64,000 bases of DNA from the NCBI GenBank assembly GCA_964353175.1, contig CAYGUX010000008.1, forward strand, positions 1 to 64,000. The letters run 5' to 3'. Source of the DNA: JAIYCX01 sp964353175. Its GTDB lineage: Bacteria; Bdellovibrionota_C; UBA2361; SZUA-149; DAOLCO01. The position numbers and the translations under genes were made by a program. Numbering within the stretch: the stretch's first letter is position 1; every line of letters begins with the position of its first letter. Positions 45,817 through 53,858 of the stretch are shown one piece after another. The notes below the pieces were generated by a model. That model made no database searches. It worked only from the letters and a program-made list of their open reading frames with translations, and had not been told where the DNA came from.

Positions 45817-46894
45817 CTTTTAAAAGCTCCTCAATGGCCAAGAATATAGCCCCGCTCTTAATTTGGTTCTGACAGGCATGAGTACCTGTGGGGCAAGTAT
45901 TACTCCCGTGCCTCCCACATGGCCTACAATAGAGATCCTTAACTTCAATAATCCTATGCGGTACCATCCAAGGTCCAAATCCTTGTTCTGGCACGGTTGC
46001 ACAAAAGACTGCTACAACCGGTGTATTAGTTGCAGATGCCATGTGTAAGGGCGACGAATCATTAGAAACAACTAAAGCAGACTTCCTAATAATTTCTGCT
46101 GAAACACTAAGACGACATTTAGCTATAGCATTTATATAGTTCTTCGAAATACCCTCAGTAGCTTCTATCCCTTCAGCCAAAAACTCACCTAATTTTATAT
46201 CATCCGGGCCACCAACGAATACCACTCCCCTACCTGAGCCTAAACAACTCTTAGCCACCTCTAAAAATGTTTCCACTGGTAATCGTTTTGTTGCCCACAC
46301 ACTTCCTGGCGCAATCACTACGAACTCCTTAACTTGCAAATCCTGCAATAACTCTTCTGCTCCCCTAACAGCCACTTCAGAACTTCCCAAAACCATCGGA
46401 GTAGCGCAACTTTCAGGTTCTACATCATGCACCCTAAGTATTGCAAGATTCCTCAAGACATCATGGTCCAAATCCTTCCGAGGTACCACCTTAGAATATA
46501 GAAAACTAAACTTAGACTCTTTAAAAGAGTAGCGCTCTTTAATCCCACTTAAAAACAATAGAAGACTGGTACGACTAGATTTATGCAGACTATATACTAC
46601 ATCGTATGACTTAGATCGTAGCTCTGAAGCCATTCGAAATAGGCCAAACAGTCCCTTTTGAGACTTTCTTTTATCAAAAACTAGAACTTCCTGTAGTCCA
46701 TCAAGATTTCGGTAAAGGTCAGAAGCTAATGGAGTAGTGAGCAAACTAATCTCACCCTCTGGATACATCTCCCTTAAGGCGCTAATAAGCGGAGAGGAAA
46801 GAATGACATCACCAATAAAGCCAGTCTGCACTATTAAGATTTTTTTCACGCTAGTGTTTGGGGAAGAATTAAATAGGGAGAGTTTAACTCTCAT
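45809..46894 (-). CDS. Glycosyltransferase family 9 heptosyltransferase (WaaF-like)
   Basis: About 361 residues from the ATG at 46894; a TTG at 46909 would add five. It has KKILIVQTGFIGDVILSSPL, FVVIAPGSVWATKRLPVETF and ALVVSNDSSPLHMASATNTP, the standard family 9 motifs, and the C-terminal YCRPCGRHGSNTCPTGTHAC, a Cys-rich tail typical of heptosyltransferase II. It adds heptose to the LPS core. It is the first of the three overlapping LPS genes. Near its 3' end the coding sequence holds TAGCCCCGCTCTTA (45847-45860), which matches REP-type motifs elsewhere in the window. Confidence 0.9.
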   Translation of the reverse strand: MRVKLSLFNSSPNTSVKKILIVQTGFIGDVILSSPLISALREMYPEGEISLLTTPLASDLYRNLDGLQEVLVFDKRKSQKGLFGLFRMASELRSKSYDVVYSLHKSSRTSLLLFLSGIKERYSFKESKFSFLYSKVVPRKDLDHDVLRNLAILRVHDVEPESCATPMVLGSSEVAVRGAEELLQDLQVKEFVVIAPGSVWATKRLPVETFLEVAKSCLGSGRGVVFVGGPDDIKLGEFLAEGIEATEGISKNYINAIAKCRLSVSAEIIRKSALVVSNDSSPLHMASATNTPVVAVFCATVPEQGFGPWMVPHRIIEVKDLYCRPCGRHGSNTCPTGTHACQNQIKSGAIFLAIEELLKGG

Positions 46895-46951
46895 TGAAAA
46901 AATATTCAATCCATAGGAGCATTAAACCTATGAAGAATAATATGAAGAATT

Positions 46952-46982
46952 AAAAAGCTGGAGACTACAAGCAGTCTCCAGC
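46952..46982 (-). terminator. Intrinsic terminator for the radical SAM-like gene
   Basis: On the minus strand GCTGGAGACT and AGTCTCCAGC form a perfect 10-bp stem (46957-46966 with 46973-46982, six-base loop), followed by TTTTTA. It lies 28 bp beyond the stop of the gene at 47011. Confidence 0.85.
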
Positions 46983-47010
46983 AATCCATACTATTGGCTC
47001 TAGCATAAAT

Positions 47011-48084
47011 TTAAGCAGCAAATAGTTTCAACTGCTCTGCCTCTTCCGCTCTTAGATTAGGTAGCTCAAGATGTCCTGGAGCTACCTTATGAACAATTGA
47101 AAGAAGTTCTTCATGAGCATTGGGCCTTAAAGAAGTAAACTCTTTATCGCTTTCAAGCTTCACCGCCAAAGGACACTGCCTTAAACTTGCCTCCTCTGAC
47201 TTAAGGCCATGATAAAGGCTGCCAAGTGTTACCATATCTGAATACTCAGTTAGCACTTCTGCAAATCTCCAAGCATCTCCTCTAGTCTCTCCATAAGGCA
47301 ATACAGGGTCCGCAGATAAGCAGGTCTGGATATGTTGTGCCTTGAGACCTCTAGCCGTAATCAATCTCTCTTCAAGCCTTGGTTGCTTAGGAGTATACTT
47401 AGCAACACTAGCCTCTAAACATGTTTCAAATGGGACTACAGCGATTCCTTTTCTGCCAAGGTTCTTCAACATCGGTAAGGCAGTTAACAACATTCTCGAT
47501 CTAGACTGAACGACCACCCTAGCGGGAACATGTCTTTCAATTATATCGATACATGCCATCGTATAATTAAATTTCTTATGGAATCCATGGAAAGGATCTG
47601 AAAATACCCCTAGATACAAAACGGTACTGGACCACTGAGGTCTTTTACTCATCGCATGAAACAATCTTTCCAACTCCGCTTTTACATTTTCTCTATAGAT
47701 ATAAAAACGTCCTTCTGGCACAAGGTGGCTTCTAGTCTCTTTTAGCCTAAGACTGAAATGCTCAATTCCTTGTATCATTGCGCTTGGCTTGTGTACGCTA
47801 ACACTAACTCCATTAGGATATGAATTTAGAGTAACTACCTGACTTGCTCCCTTAGCAAAGCCAATATTAAAATATGACGTATCATTTTCCATAATTTTTG
47901 ATCCCTTATTGGTGGTTCGAGCTTTTCCAATTTCCCCGATATTATATTTATCGCTCTCGACCGGCCTATGTTTCACCTTAGAGGAAGATTTTTTATGTCT
48001 GTTATCTTCTATGTAATTTTCGTCTTTATTAAAATTTCTTAGACTTACTTTTTTACTATTCTCTTTTTGGCTATTTCTTTTCAT
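47011..48084 (-). CDS. Spore-photoproduct-lyase-like protein lacking the radical SAM cysteines
   Basis: A 357-residue protein beginning at an ATG with GGAGG five bases upstream. After a charged N-terminal tail of about 65 residues, residues 100-330 follow the core of SplB/Rv2578c-type radical SAM proteins: ENVKAELERLFHAMSKRPQW, VLYLGVFSDPFHGFHKKFNY (compare the G-x-x-TDPY-x-P-x-E-K-xY segment), VPARVVVQSRSRMLLTALPML, and TPKQPRLEERLITARGLKAQ (compare EP-R-PSP-ERL). The expected CxxxCxxC cluster motif just before ENVK is absent: no Cys occurs in the first 160 or so residues, and the position reads YIYR. So it cannot hold the usual 4Fe-4S cluster. Role unknown. Confidence 0.65.
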   Translation of the reverse strand: MKRNSQKENSKKVSLRNFNKDENYIEDNRHKKSSSKVKHRPVESDKYNIGEIGKARTTNKGSKIMENDTSYFNIGFAKGASQVVTLNSYPNGVSVSVHKPSAMIQGIEHFSLRLKETRSHLVPEGRFYIYRENVKAELERLFHAMSKRPQWSSTVLYLGVFSDPFHGFHKKFNYTMACIDIIERHVPARVVVQSRSRMLLTALPMLKNLGRKGIAVVPFETCLEASVAKYTPKQPRLEERLITARGLKAQHIQTCLSADPVLPYGETRGDAWRFAEVLTEYSDMVTLGSLYHGLKSEEASLRQCPLAVKLESDKEFTSLRPNAHEELLSIVHKVAPGHLELPNLRAEEAEQLKLFAA

Positions 48085-48408
48085 AGAGCCTCCGTGTCGT
48101 TTTTTCTAATAGGTTCGAATTTCTTCTCACCTCTAGGGGCACCACTACAATTACCTTCTGACTATATCGTGAAAGTTTTGTTGGTTCAAGTAGTTTAAAG
48201 TAAAAAAGCTAAGTAACGAATATTCATTCTATAATTAGGCTTATCCACTTGTTGATAAGTCTTAAGAAAATACTCCACTCGACTATTTTAGTCGGAAGAA
48301 AAAGCTCGAACCTACTATAATCATGTGCGATTTTACTTTAAGTTATTTGAACCTAAAGTCCTACTTTATGTATCTTAAAGTAAAGTACGAATAAAAAGTG
48401 AGGCCATT
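48085..48408. promoter_or_regulatory. Divergent intergenic region with TTTAAAGTAAA repeats
   Basis: Copies of one motif occur at 48194-48204 (TTTAAAGTAAA), inverted at 48332-48342 (TTTACTTTAAG) and direct at 48374-48384 (CTTAAAGTAAA). A nested pair, TACTTTA (48362-48368) and TAAAGTA (48376-48382), forms a smaller palindrome. The spacing before the plus-strand start at 48409 and the divergent layout suggest an operator, but the binding protein is unknown. Confidence 0.4.
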
Positions 48409-48789
48409 ATGAGCATAAGTTTAGTGGAAAATAGTCCAAGTTTTTTTGAGTCGGTGATAGAATTTCAGGGACACAATAACATATCAAAAAGCTGCGAACT
48501 GATCAGAGGTTTCTCAAACCTACTTTCAGAATTAAAGGCCAAGCCAAAAATTAGCTTGCGAATAATATGCAAATCCTCAATGCTACTCCTTTTACTCCCA
48601 GCATTAATTGCGATAAAAGATCGTCTTAGAGTAGAAATACAATTTGAAGAAGAGTCTAATACCAATCTCCTAGATGCAAATATTTCCGCAGACAAAAATC
48701 GCAACTTTAAAGAACTCCTTGAGACTCACTCAGTACTTAAAGAAGCTGGCATTGAAGTTGTATTCTCAAAAAAGATGCTTTCCGTATAG
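48409..48789 (+). CDS. Small hypothetical protein
   Basis: A 126-residue protein without recognised family. The start ATG follows GTGAGG at a suitable distance. It has an alternating hydrophobic pattern (VIEFQGHNNI, ISLRIICKSSMLLLLLPALIAI, LRVEIQFEEE) like a compact alpha/beta fold; the central hydrophobic stretch may be buried, not membrane. Its 3' end overlaps the probable TTG start of the peptidase gene by 32 bp, so the two may be coupled. A STAS-like fold is possible but unproven. Confidence 0.5.
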   Translation: MSISLVENSPSFFESVIEFQGHNNISKSCELIRGFSNLLSELKAKPKISLRIICKSSMLLLLLPALIAIKDRLRVEIQFEEESNTNLLDANISADKNRNFKELLETHSVLKEAGIEVVFSKKMLSV

Positions 48790-49954
48790 CATTACTAAAA
48801 CTGCTACACTCTGCATCCTATTCTTAAGTCTACTGGCATGTGCTCCCCAGAGGCGACCACTACCTCTGGGCCAAATTCCACAACCAACTAAAGTCACAGC
48901 GCAAGACGAACAAGCTGGACATCAAATCCTAGGAGAGCTTAGTCAAAAATATGAGCTTGACTACAATCACCCTAGAAGAAATGAAGTTGATGTAATCGTA
49001 AGAAGACTTACTGAAGCCATAGGTGCTTCCACCTACCCTTGGCATGTTAATGTATTTTCTGATCCTACAGTAAAGAATGCCGCTGCTACTAAAGGTAATC
49101 ATATTTTTGTTTGGACTGGCATCATAGATTCCACAAAGAATGAAGATGAGCTAGCAGGAATTTTAGCGCATGAAATCGCCCATGTTCTCCTAAAACACAC
49201 AGAACCAACTGATGGTGAAACATTCCGACGCGTAATGATACAGATTGGAGCTGCAGCCCTTGGCACTGCTGCCATGGTCGCAGTAGGAGGCACAGGAGCA
49301 GACATGGCGGGGAAGATTGCATCCTCAGCGACCCAATCAGTCGGTGAAGGCCTACTGATAAACCCCTATACAAGATCTAAGGAACTTGAAGCAGACGTAG
49401 TCGGGCTCTACCTAGTTAAAAAAGCTGGATACAATCCCGAGGGAGTTCTTAACTTCTGGAAAAGAGCACTATATGATCCCGCCTTTAGCTCAAGCATTCC
49501 ATTTCTATCCACTCACCCCCCAGCGCAAGAAAGATTAACTCAGCTAGCTTCTGAGTTGAAAAGAATAGAGAATATGCAAATCACCATAACGCAAGATCAA
49601 AATCCCCCTCTAGCACCTCCCGGCTTTCCAAGAACCAATAAGCCTCAAACTAACAATAAGCCAGACACAAAAAGTACGAATGCTCCAAACTTACCTAATC
49701 CTCCACCTTCTCCAAGCCTCCCGAATCCCAACATGCCAGCTGACTCAAACTTTCCTAAATCACCAGAGCACAAAGTAGATCATAAAAGCACTGACACTAG
49801 GAACACGACCCCTAATAACTCAGACCCTTTTTCACCTCAAAATAACGCCCCTCTAGAAGGGATCAAGTCTGAAGCTCCACTGAGCCCCGGAGATAGCTTT
49901 GAAGTCCCACCAGATATTATGCGTCCTAACAAAGATACATTCAAATCGAGATGA
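48758..49954 (+). CDS. M48-family zinc metallopeptidase, lipoprotein
   Basis: A peptidase of the BepA/LoiP type. No ATG is suitably placed; a TTG at 48758 gives a signal peptide (TATLCILFLSLLAC) with lipobox LLAC, whereas the open frame from 48674 would put 28 extra residues in front. The catalytic motif is ILAHEIAHVLLKH (HEIAH, about residue 138) with the third ligand in SKELEADVVGLYL (Glu). Residues 180-210 form a Gly/Ala-rich hydrophobic region typical of BepA-like enzymes, and the ending FLSTHPPAQERLTQL is the family's. A long Pro/Asn/Ser-rich tail (about 110 residues) is unusual. It likely acts in periplasmic or outer-membrane protein quality control. Confidence 0.85.
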   Translation: MYSQKRCFPYSITKTATLCILFLSLLACAPQRRPLPLGQIPQPTKVTAQDEQAGHQILGELSQKYELDYNHPRRNEVDVIVRRLTEAIGASTYPWHVNVFSDPTVKNAAATKGNHIFVWTGIIDSTKNEDELAGILAHEIAHVLLKHTEPTDGETFRRVMIQIGAAALGTAAMVAVGGTGADMAGKIASSATQSVGEGLLINPYTRSKELEADVVGLYLVKKAGYNPEGVLNFWKRALYDPAFSSSIPFLSTHPPAQERLTQLASELKRIENMQITITQDQNPPLAPPGFPRTNKPQTNNKPDTKSTNAPNLPNPPPSPSLPNPNMPADSNFPKSPEHKVDHKSTDTRNTTPNNSDPFSPQNNAPLEGIKSEAPLSPGDSFEVPPDIMRPNKDTFKSR

Positions 49955-50961
49955 GGCTAGTACTCCTCTTTTACTTACACCTATTCACCCTACTTAGCTC
50001 CTGCTCCATACTAGATAGGTATAGAGATCCCGGGCAAAAAGAAACTCCACAACATCCAAAACTGGGCGTGTCAGTGCTTACTGCAGAACTTCACTCAGAT
50101 AAAAAGTACCAGGATACAGTTAATCAATACTTTTCAAGTCTAACTCCTGAAAACGCCCTAAAATTTGAAGTAGTAAGTCCTACACTGCATCAGTACAACA
50201 CTCAGGAAGCAGACAAGATCGTACACTGGGCCAGAGAAAATCACAAACAAGTTCGTGGCCATCCTCTTATCTGGCATAGGCAACTTCCAAAGTGGTTAAA
50301 AGATAAAACTATCTCAGATTCAGAATTTAAAAATATCTTCGAATCACATATTGAGAAACTGGTTTTACACTATAAGGAGAGTATCAAAATATGGGATGTC
50401 ATAAATGAAGCTTTTAACTCCGACGGAACCTTAAGAAAATCAATTTGGTTAAACAGACTGGGGCCAAATTATATTAAAGAAGCATTCGAACTCGCACACT
50501 TAAACAATCCAAATGCAAAACTTTTCTACAATGACTACGATATCAGTAATTCAAGTCCGAAAACTAATGCTGTTTACTACACCTTAAAGAAACTGATCTC
50601 ACAAAACACCCCTATCCACGGCATTGGTTTTCAAATGCATTTTAGACCTAGCTATATGCCAAGCGAAGAAGAGATTAGAGAAATATTTACAAAATTTTCA
50701 GAGCTTGGCTTAGAAATTCACATTACTGAACTTGATATAGCAATACCCAATCAGCCTAGTAAGAGCGACTTAAAACGCCAAGCCCAACAATATAAGATAG
50801 TTGCGAATAGCTGTAAGGCTATTAAAGCCTGCACCCTAATCAGCCTTTGGGGACTTCATGATGGAGTCTCTTGGATACCTTCTCACTACAAAGGTATAGG
50901 CAATGCCACCCTCTTCGATTCAAGGCTAAATCCCAAGAAGATATCGCCCTATTTTCCCTAA
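49951..50961 (+). CDS. GH10 endo-beta-1,4-xylanase-like lipoprotein
   Basis: A 336-residue glycoside hydrolase of family 10. It has a lipoprotein signal ending LLSSC, then the TIM-barrel marks LTPENALKFEVVSP, VRGHPLIWHRQLPKWL, IKIWDVINEAFNSDG with acid/base Glu153, LFYNDYDIS, HGIGFQMHF, LEIHITELDIAIP with nucleophile Glu260 and LISLWGLHDGVSWIP. Both catalytic glutamates and the substrate-binding Trp and His are present, so it should be active on xylan or a similar beta-1,4-glycan. Its ATG overlaps the peptidase stop (ATGA), tying the two lipoproteins together. It is the only glycan-degrading enzyme in view. Confidence 0.88.
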   Translation: MRLVLLFYLHLFTLLSSCSILDRYRDPGQKETPQHPKLGVSVLTAELHSDKKYQDTVNQYFSSLTPENALKFEVVSPTLHQYNTQEADKIVHWARENHKQVRGHPLIWHRQLPKWLKDKTISDSEFKNIFESHIEKLVLHYKESIKIWDVINEAFNSDGTLRKSIWLNRLGPNYIKEAFELAHLNNPNAKLFYNDYDISNSSPKTNAVYYTLKKLISQNTPIHGIGFQMHFRPSYMPSEEEIREIFTKFSELGLEIHITELDIAIPNQPSKSDLKRQAQQYKIVANSCKAIKACTLISLWGLHDGVSWIPSHYKGIGNATLFDSRLNPKKISPYFP

Positions 50962-51120
50962 TAATATTTCCTAGTTCGTTCAAAAATGAATGCTTTTTCG
51001 ATATTACTTTGGCAATTTTAAAAGTTTTATAGTGAGTTAGCTCACCTAAACCACCTAAATCTCTTGGCACACCACTTGCTTAATAATCAGTGGTTCTTTT
51101 TTGTTTTTTTGGGTTTTTGA

Positions 51121-51150
51121 AAGCTCAGGCGGGACCTGAGCTTTTTTTTA
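51121..51150 (+). terminator. Intrinsic terminator
   Basis: AAAGCTCAGG (51121-51130) and CCTGAGCTTT (51136-51145) make a perfect 10-bp stem with loop CGGGA, followed by T's. It lies between the xylanase gene and the activator gene and should end the upstream transcript. Confidence 0.85.
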
Positions 51151-51175
51151 ATGGTTTTTAGTCGCAGGAGTAGTA

Positions 51176-52522
51176 ATGGCGGCCGAGTCTATATTATTGC
51201 AGTCAATTTTAATCCTTGAAGAGGACATTCCTTCTTCAAAGGCAATCTCAAAGGCATTAGCTTCTGCTAATTTCAATCTGATTTTAGCCCATAGCCTTGG
51301 CGATGCACTTAGTTTGCTCGAAAACAATATCTTCGAACTAATACTTGCTAACCCTACAAACTCGGAACTTTCCGAGCAAGACTTCCTAAGGGGACTCCTA
51401 AACCAACAAATTTCCGCCCCTATCCTACTGATGTCTAAAAAAGTTAATCCAGCGATTCTGGTTGAAGCAATCAAACTGGGTGCAGTAGATTTCATACAGT
51501 TGCCAATGACACCCACAGAACTAGATCTAGAGCTAATACAAAAAGTTAAGGCTCATATTCCCGATTTCAATAAACCTAGCTCAAATGTTATAAGATTAGC
51601 CTCAGAAAGCACATCAATGAGATCCGTAATTGATCTTGCTAACAAGGTTTCCAAATTCAATACACCTGTACTACTAAGCGGGGAGAGTGGAACTGGAAAA
51701 GAAGTCTTAGCAAACTATATTCATCAACAAAGTAAAGTAAGTGGCTCTTTTGTTGGAATCAACTGTGCGAGCATCTCTAAAAGTTTATTTGAAAGTGAGT
51801 TTTTTGGGCACGAAGTGGGATCTTTCACAGGAGCTACGCAGGCTAAAGAAGGCTTTTTTGAATCCGCTCACAATGGCACTCTCTTCCTTGATGAGATAAG
51901 CGAGCTATCAAAGCCTTCTCAAGCGAAACTCCTTAGGGCAATTCAAGAAGGAAGGAACAGAAGAGTTGGTAGCACTAAATCAAAAGATGTAAACGTTAGA
52001 ATTATCTCCGCCAGTAATAAATGCTTAGATGATTTAGTGAAACATAAAGAATTTAGAGATGATCTATATTATCGCATTGGTGTATTTACGATAGAAATTC
52101 CACCCCTTAGACAAAGAGTCGAAGACATCATTCCAATGGCAAAGCTTTTTATTAAAAACCAAGCTGACGCCCTTAGAATTGAAACTCCAGTGCTTTCCAA
52201 AACAGCTAGCAGATATTTACAGGAATATGATTGGCCAGGGAATGTGAGAGAGCTTGAGAACACCATTGAAAGGGCAATAATATTATCGAATGGAGAAATC
52301 GCACAAGAACATCTTCAACTTGGACCAAAAGAATTGGACAATACTTTGGCCAATTTAAATCTTGCGCTCTTAGCCGATAGCGCGAAACGCATAGCTGAGA
52401 CCAAGGCTATCCTAGAGGCCTTATCCCAAGAAGGCGGAAACAAGGCTAAAAGCGCTGAAAAGCTTGGTGTCAGCTATAAAACCCTCTTAGCTAAAATCAA
52501 GGACTACGGATTAAACGCTTAA
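51176..52522 (+). CDS. NtrC-family sigma-54 activator with degenerate receiver
   Basis: A 448-residue regulator. The AAA+ domain is complete: GESGTGKE (169-176), GSFTGA (215-220; the sigma-54 contact loop, usually GAFTGA), GTLFLDEIS Walker B near 235 and WPGNVRELENTIERAI near 345. The C-terminal Fis-type helix-turn-helix is GGNKAKSAEKLGVSYKTLL. The N-terminal receiver has the fold but not the chemistry: the phospho-acceptor Asp is Asn59 (ELILANP) and the conserved Lys is Leu109 (FIQLPMTP). It therefore probably works without phosphorylation, perhaps by protein contact. It may control motility or envelope genes in this cluster. Confidence 0.9.
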   Translation: MAAESILLQSILILEEDIPSSKAISKALASANFNLILAHSLGDALSLLENNIFELILANPTNSELSEQDFLRGLLNQQISAPILLMSKKVNPAILVEAIKLGAVDFIQLPMTPTELDLELIQKVKAHIPDFNKPSSNVIRLASESTSMRSVIDLANKVSKFNTPVLLSGESGTGKEVLANYIHQQSKVSGSFVGINCASISKSLFESEFFGHEVGSFTGATQAKEGFFESAHNGTLFLDEISELSKPSQAKLLRAIQEGRNRRVGSTKSKDVNVRIISASNKCLDDLVKHKEFRDDLYYRIGVFTIEIPPLRQRVEDIIPMAKLFIKNQADALRIETPVLSKTASRYLQEYDWPGNVRELENTIERAIILSNGEIAQEHLQLGPKELDNTLANLNLALLADSAKRIAETKAILEALSQEGGNKAKSAEKLGVSYKTLLAKIKDYGLNA

Positions 52523-52737
52523 GTCCCTACAAACTATAAGTTGATCACGATATAAATAGATAATATTGACAAAGCTACCCATTTTGATGCATGTTTTTTA
52601 TCTAGTTTTCAAATAAATTCGAGTTTAGGGTAGAAGGCCTCTATTGTCGTTTTGATTTACTGCGAATTATTTCGTATTTTTTCAAGACGAGGGAGAGAAA
52701 AAAGAATTAAGGTTTTACCCGGAGGTTATAAATTGTT

Positions 52738-53202
52738 TTGCTTTTTCCTAAAATCAAAAATCCATTCGATACCAAGCTTTTACACCCAGAGCTAGGTACA
52801 GAATGGATTTTTGGGTGGATCGACTTATGGGAGAGAGAGATGTCATCAAGATGGCAATTCGTCCAAGGAACTTTTCGTGGGAATGGAAGCCGAGAAAAAC
52901 ATTTCCCTTTCCTAGGGGGATGTTCACTTGGGGCTCGTTTTACATTCGAAAATGGAGAATACATCTTCTTTCGACTGGAAGGTAAAAACATTACCTTCAC
53001 TGGTGATCGCACAAGAGACGCTGTTCACGTAAACAAAGATCACCTGAATCCGAACGAACCACGTATCCTGCAGGAGGGAGACATTGTTCTTCTAATAGCA
53101 GGAAGTTCTAGCCTTAAGATTAAGGCTCTCCATCTACCTGGGACAAATACAGAGTTTCGGGCTATTTCAGCAACAGAAGATGCAGCAGCTGATGATACTT
53201 AA
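52738..53202 (+). CDS. Small protein with possible FHA-like fold
   Basis: A 154-residue protein read from a TTG at 52738; GGAGG lies at 52721-52725, 12 bp upstream, and there is no ATG in reach. It is beta-rich and shows GGCSLGARFTFENGEYIFF and a late LQEGDIVLLIAGSSSLKI, which recalls the L-x-x-GD-x-I-x-x-G ending of forkhead-associated domains. The central KNITFTGDRTRDAVHVNKDH could be the FHA threonine-binding loop region, though the usual GR and SxxH motifs are not obvious. Function unknown; it follows the activator gene on the same strand. Confidence 0.55.
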   Translation: MLFPKIKNPFDTKLLHPELGTEWIFGWIDLWEREMSSRWQFVQGTFRGNGSREKHFPFLGGCSLGARFTFENGEYIFFRLEGKNITFTGDRTRDAVHVNKDHLNPNEPRILQEGDIVLLIAGSSSLKIKALHLPGTNTEFRAISATEDAAADDT

Positions 53203-53222
53203 TCAACGGCAACAAAAGACGA

Positions 53223-53268
53223 CGACAAGGGGGAGCATTGTTCCATTCTTTTTTCTCTTCCCCCGTCG
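53223..53268 (+). terminator. Hairpin terminator after the FHA-like gene
   Basis: CGAC-AA-GGGGG (53223-53233) pairs with CCCCC-GTCG (53260-53268), with an A/T pair extending the stem and two unpaired A's. The loop is T-rich and TTTT follows at 53270. It sits between convergent genes. Confidence 0.6.
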
Positions 53269-53283
53269 CTTTTCCTAAACCAC

Positions 53284-53697
53284 CTACTCCCACTTAACCA
53301 AACCACCCAAAGTCATACGCCCTCGGCGCCTTAGATTGCAGCCTCCTTGAAGCTTATTGGTATGGACGTCAATTAATTTCATCTGAACAACTTCATTAAA
53401 ATCAGAGGGGCAGCTTACTTCATAGACCTTAAAGTGATCTGCATAACGCCTTTTAAATCTCAGTTCTCTAATCCCCTGAATCGGCAAAACTACCTCATCC
53501 CCAGGTTTTAGTTCTTTTTTATAGGGCACCAAGCCATTATTAGAAACAATCCGATCAACTTGAAAAGAGTTAAACTCCTTATCCATAATATCATTACGGA
53601 TAGTGATCTGCCCGCCTTCGACAAACTTTCCCTTACAGGAGGAAAGTACGAAAGCAAGTAGGCAAAATAGCCAAATTAGCTTAATTTTCGACCACAT
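53284..53697 (-). CDS. Lipoprotein of unknown function
   Basis: A 137-residue protein with lipobox VLSSC (cysteine about 21) and a short soluble domain. ITIRNDIMDKEFNSFQVDRI and VVLPIQGIRELRFKRRY suggest a small beta-sandwich, with two further cysteines (VSCPSDF and GGCNLRR) that could pair. No family recognised. It stands alone on the minus strand, convergent with the FHA-like gene and divergent from csrA. Confidence 0.6.
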   Translation of the reverse strand: MWSKIKLIWLFCLLAFVLSSCKGKFVEGGQITIRNDIMDKEFNSFQVDRIVSNNGLVPYKKELKPGDEVVLPIQGIRELRFKRRYADHFKVYEVSCPSDFNEVVQMKLIDVHTNKLQGGCNLRRRGRMTLGGLVKWE

Positions 53698-53858
53698 AAT
53701 TCATCTACCCTGAACTTAACTTAGTTTTTTTCGTTTTTTGTCTAAAACAATAACAATTATACAATAAACCTTAAACTATACTATTGTGCCAAATAGGCTA
53801 CCTCTGATATTTGAATGAACATTATATACCCTTCTTCACGGATGAGGATAATTTACAC

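Noticed and set aside
48105..48150. TTCGAAT with GGGGCACCA downstream, looking like a tRNA T-loop and 3' end.
   Set aside because: The bases on either side of TTCGAAT do not pair and no acceptor or anticodon arm can be built; chance match in AT-rich DNA.
49099..49373. Two minus-strand frames of 68 and 83 residues within the metallopeptidase gene.
   Set aside because: Both are antisense to the HEIAH-containing peptidase domain and look like low-complexity shadows.
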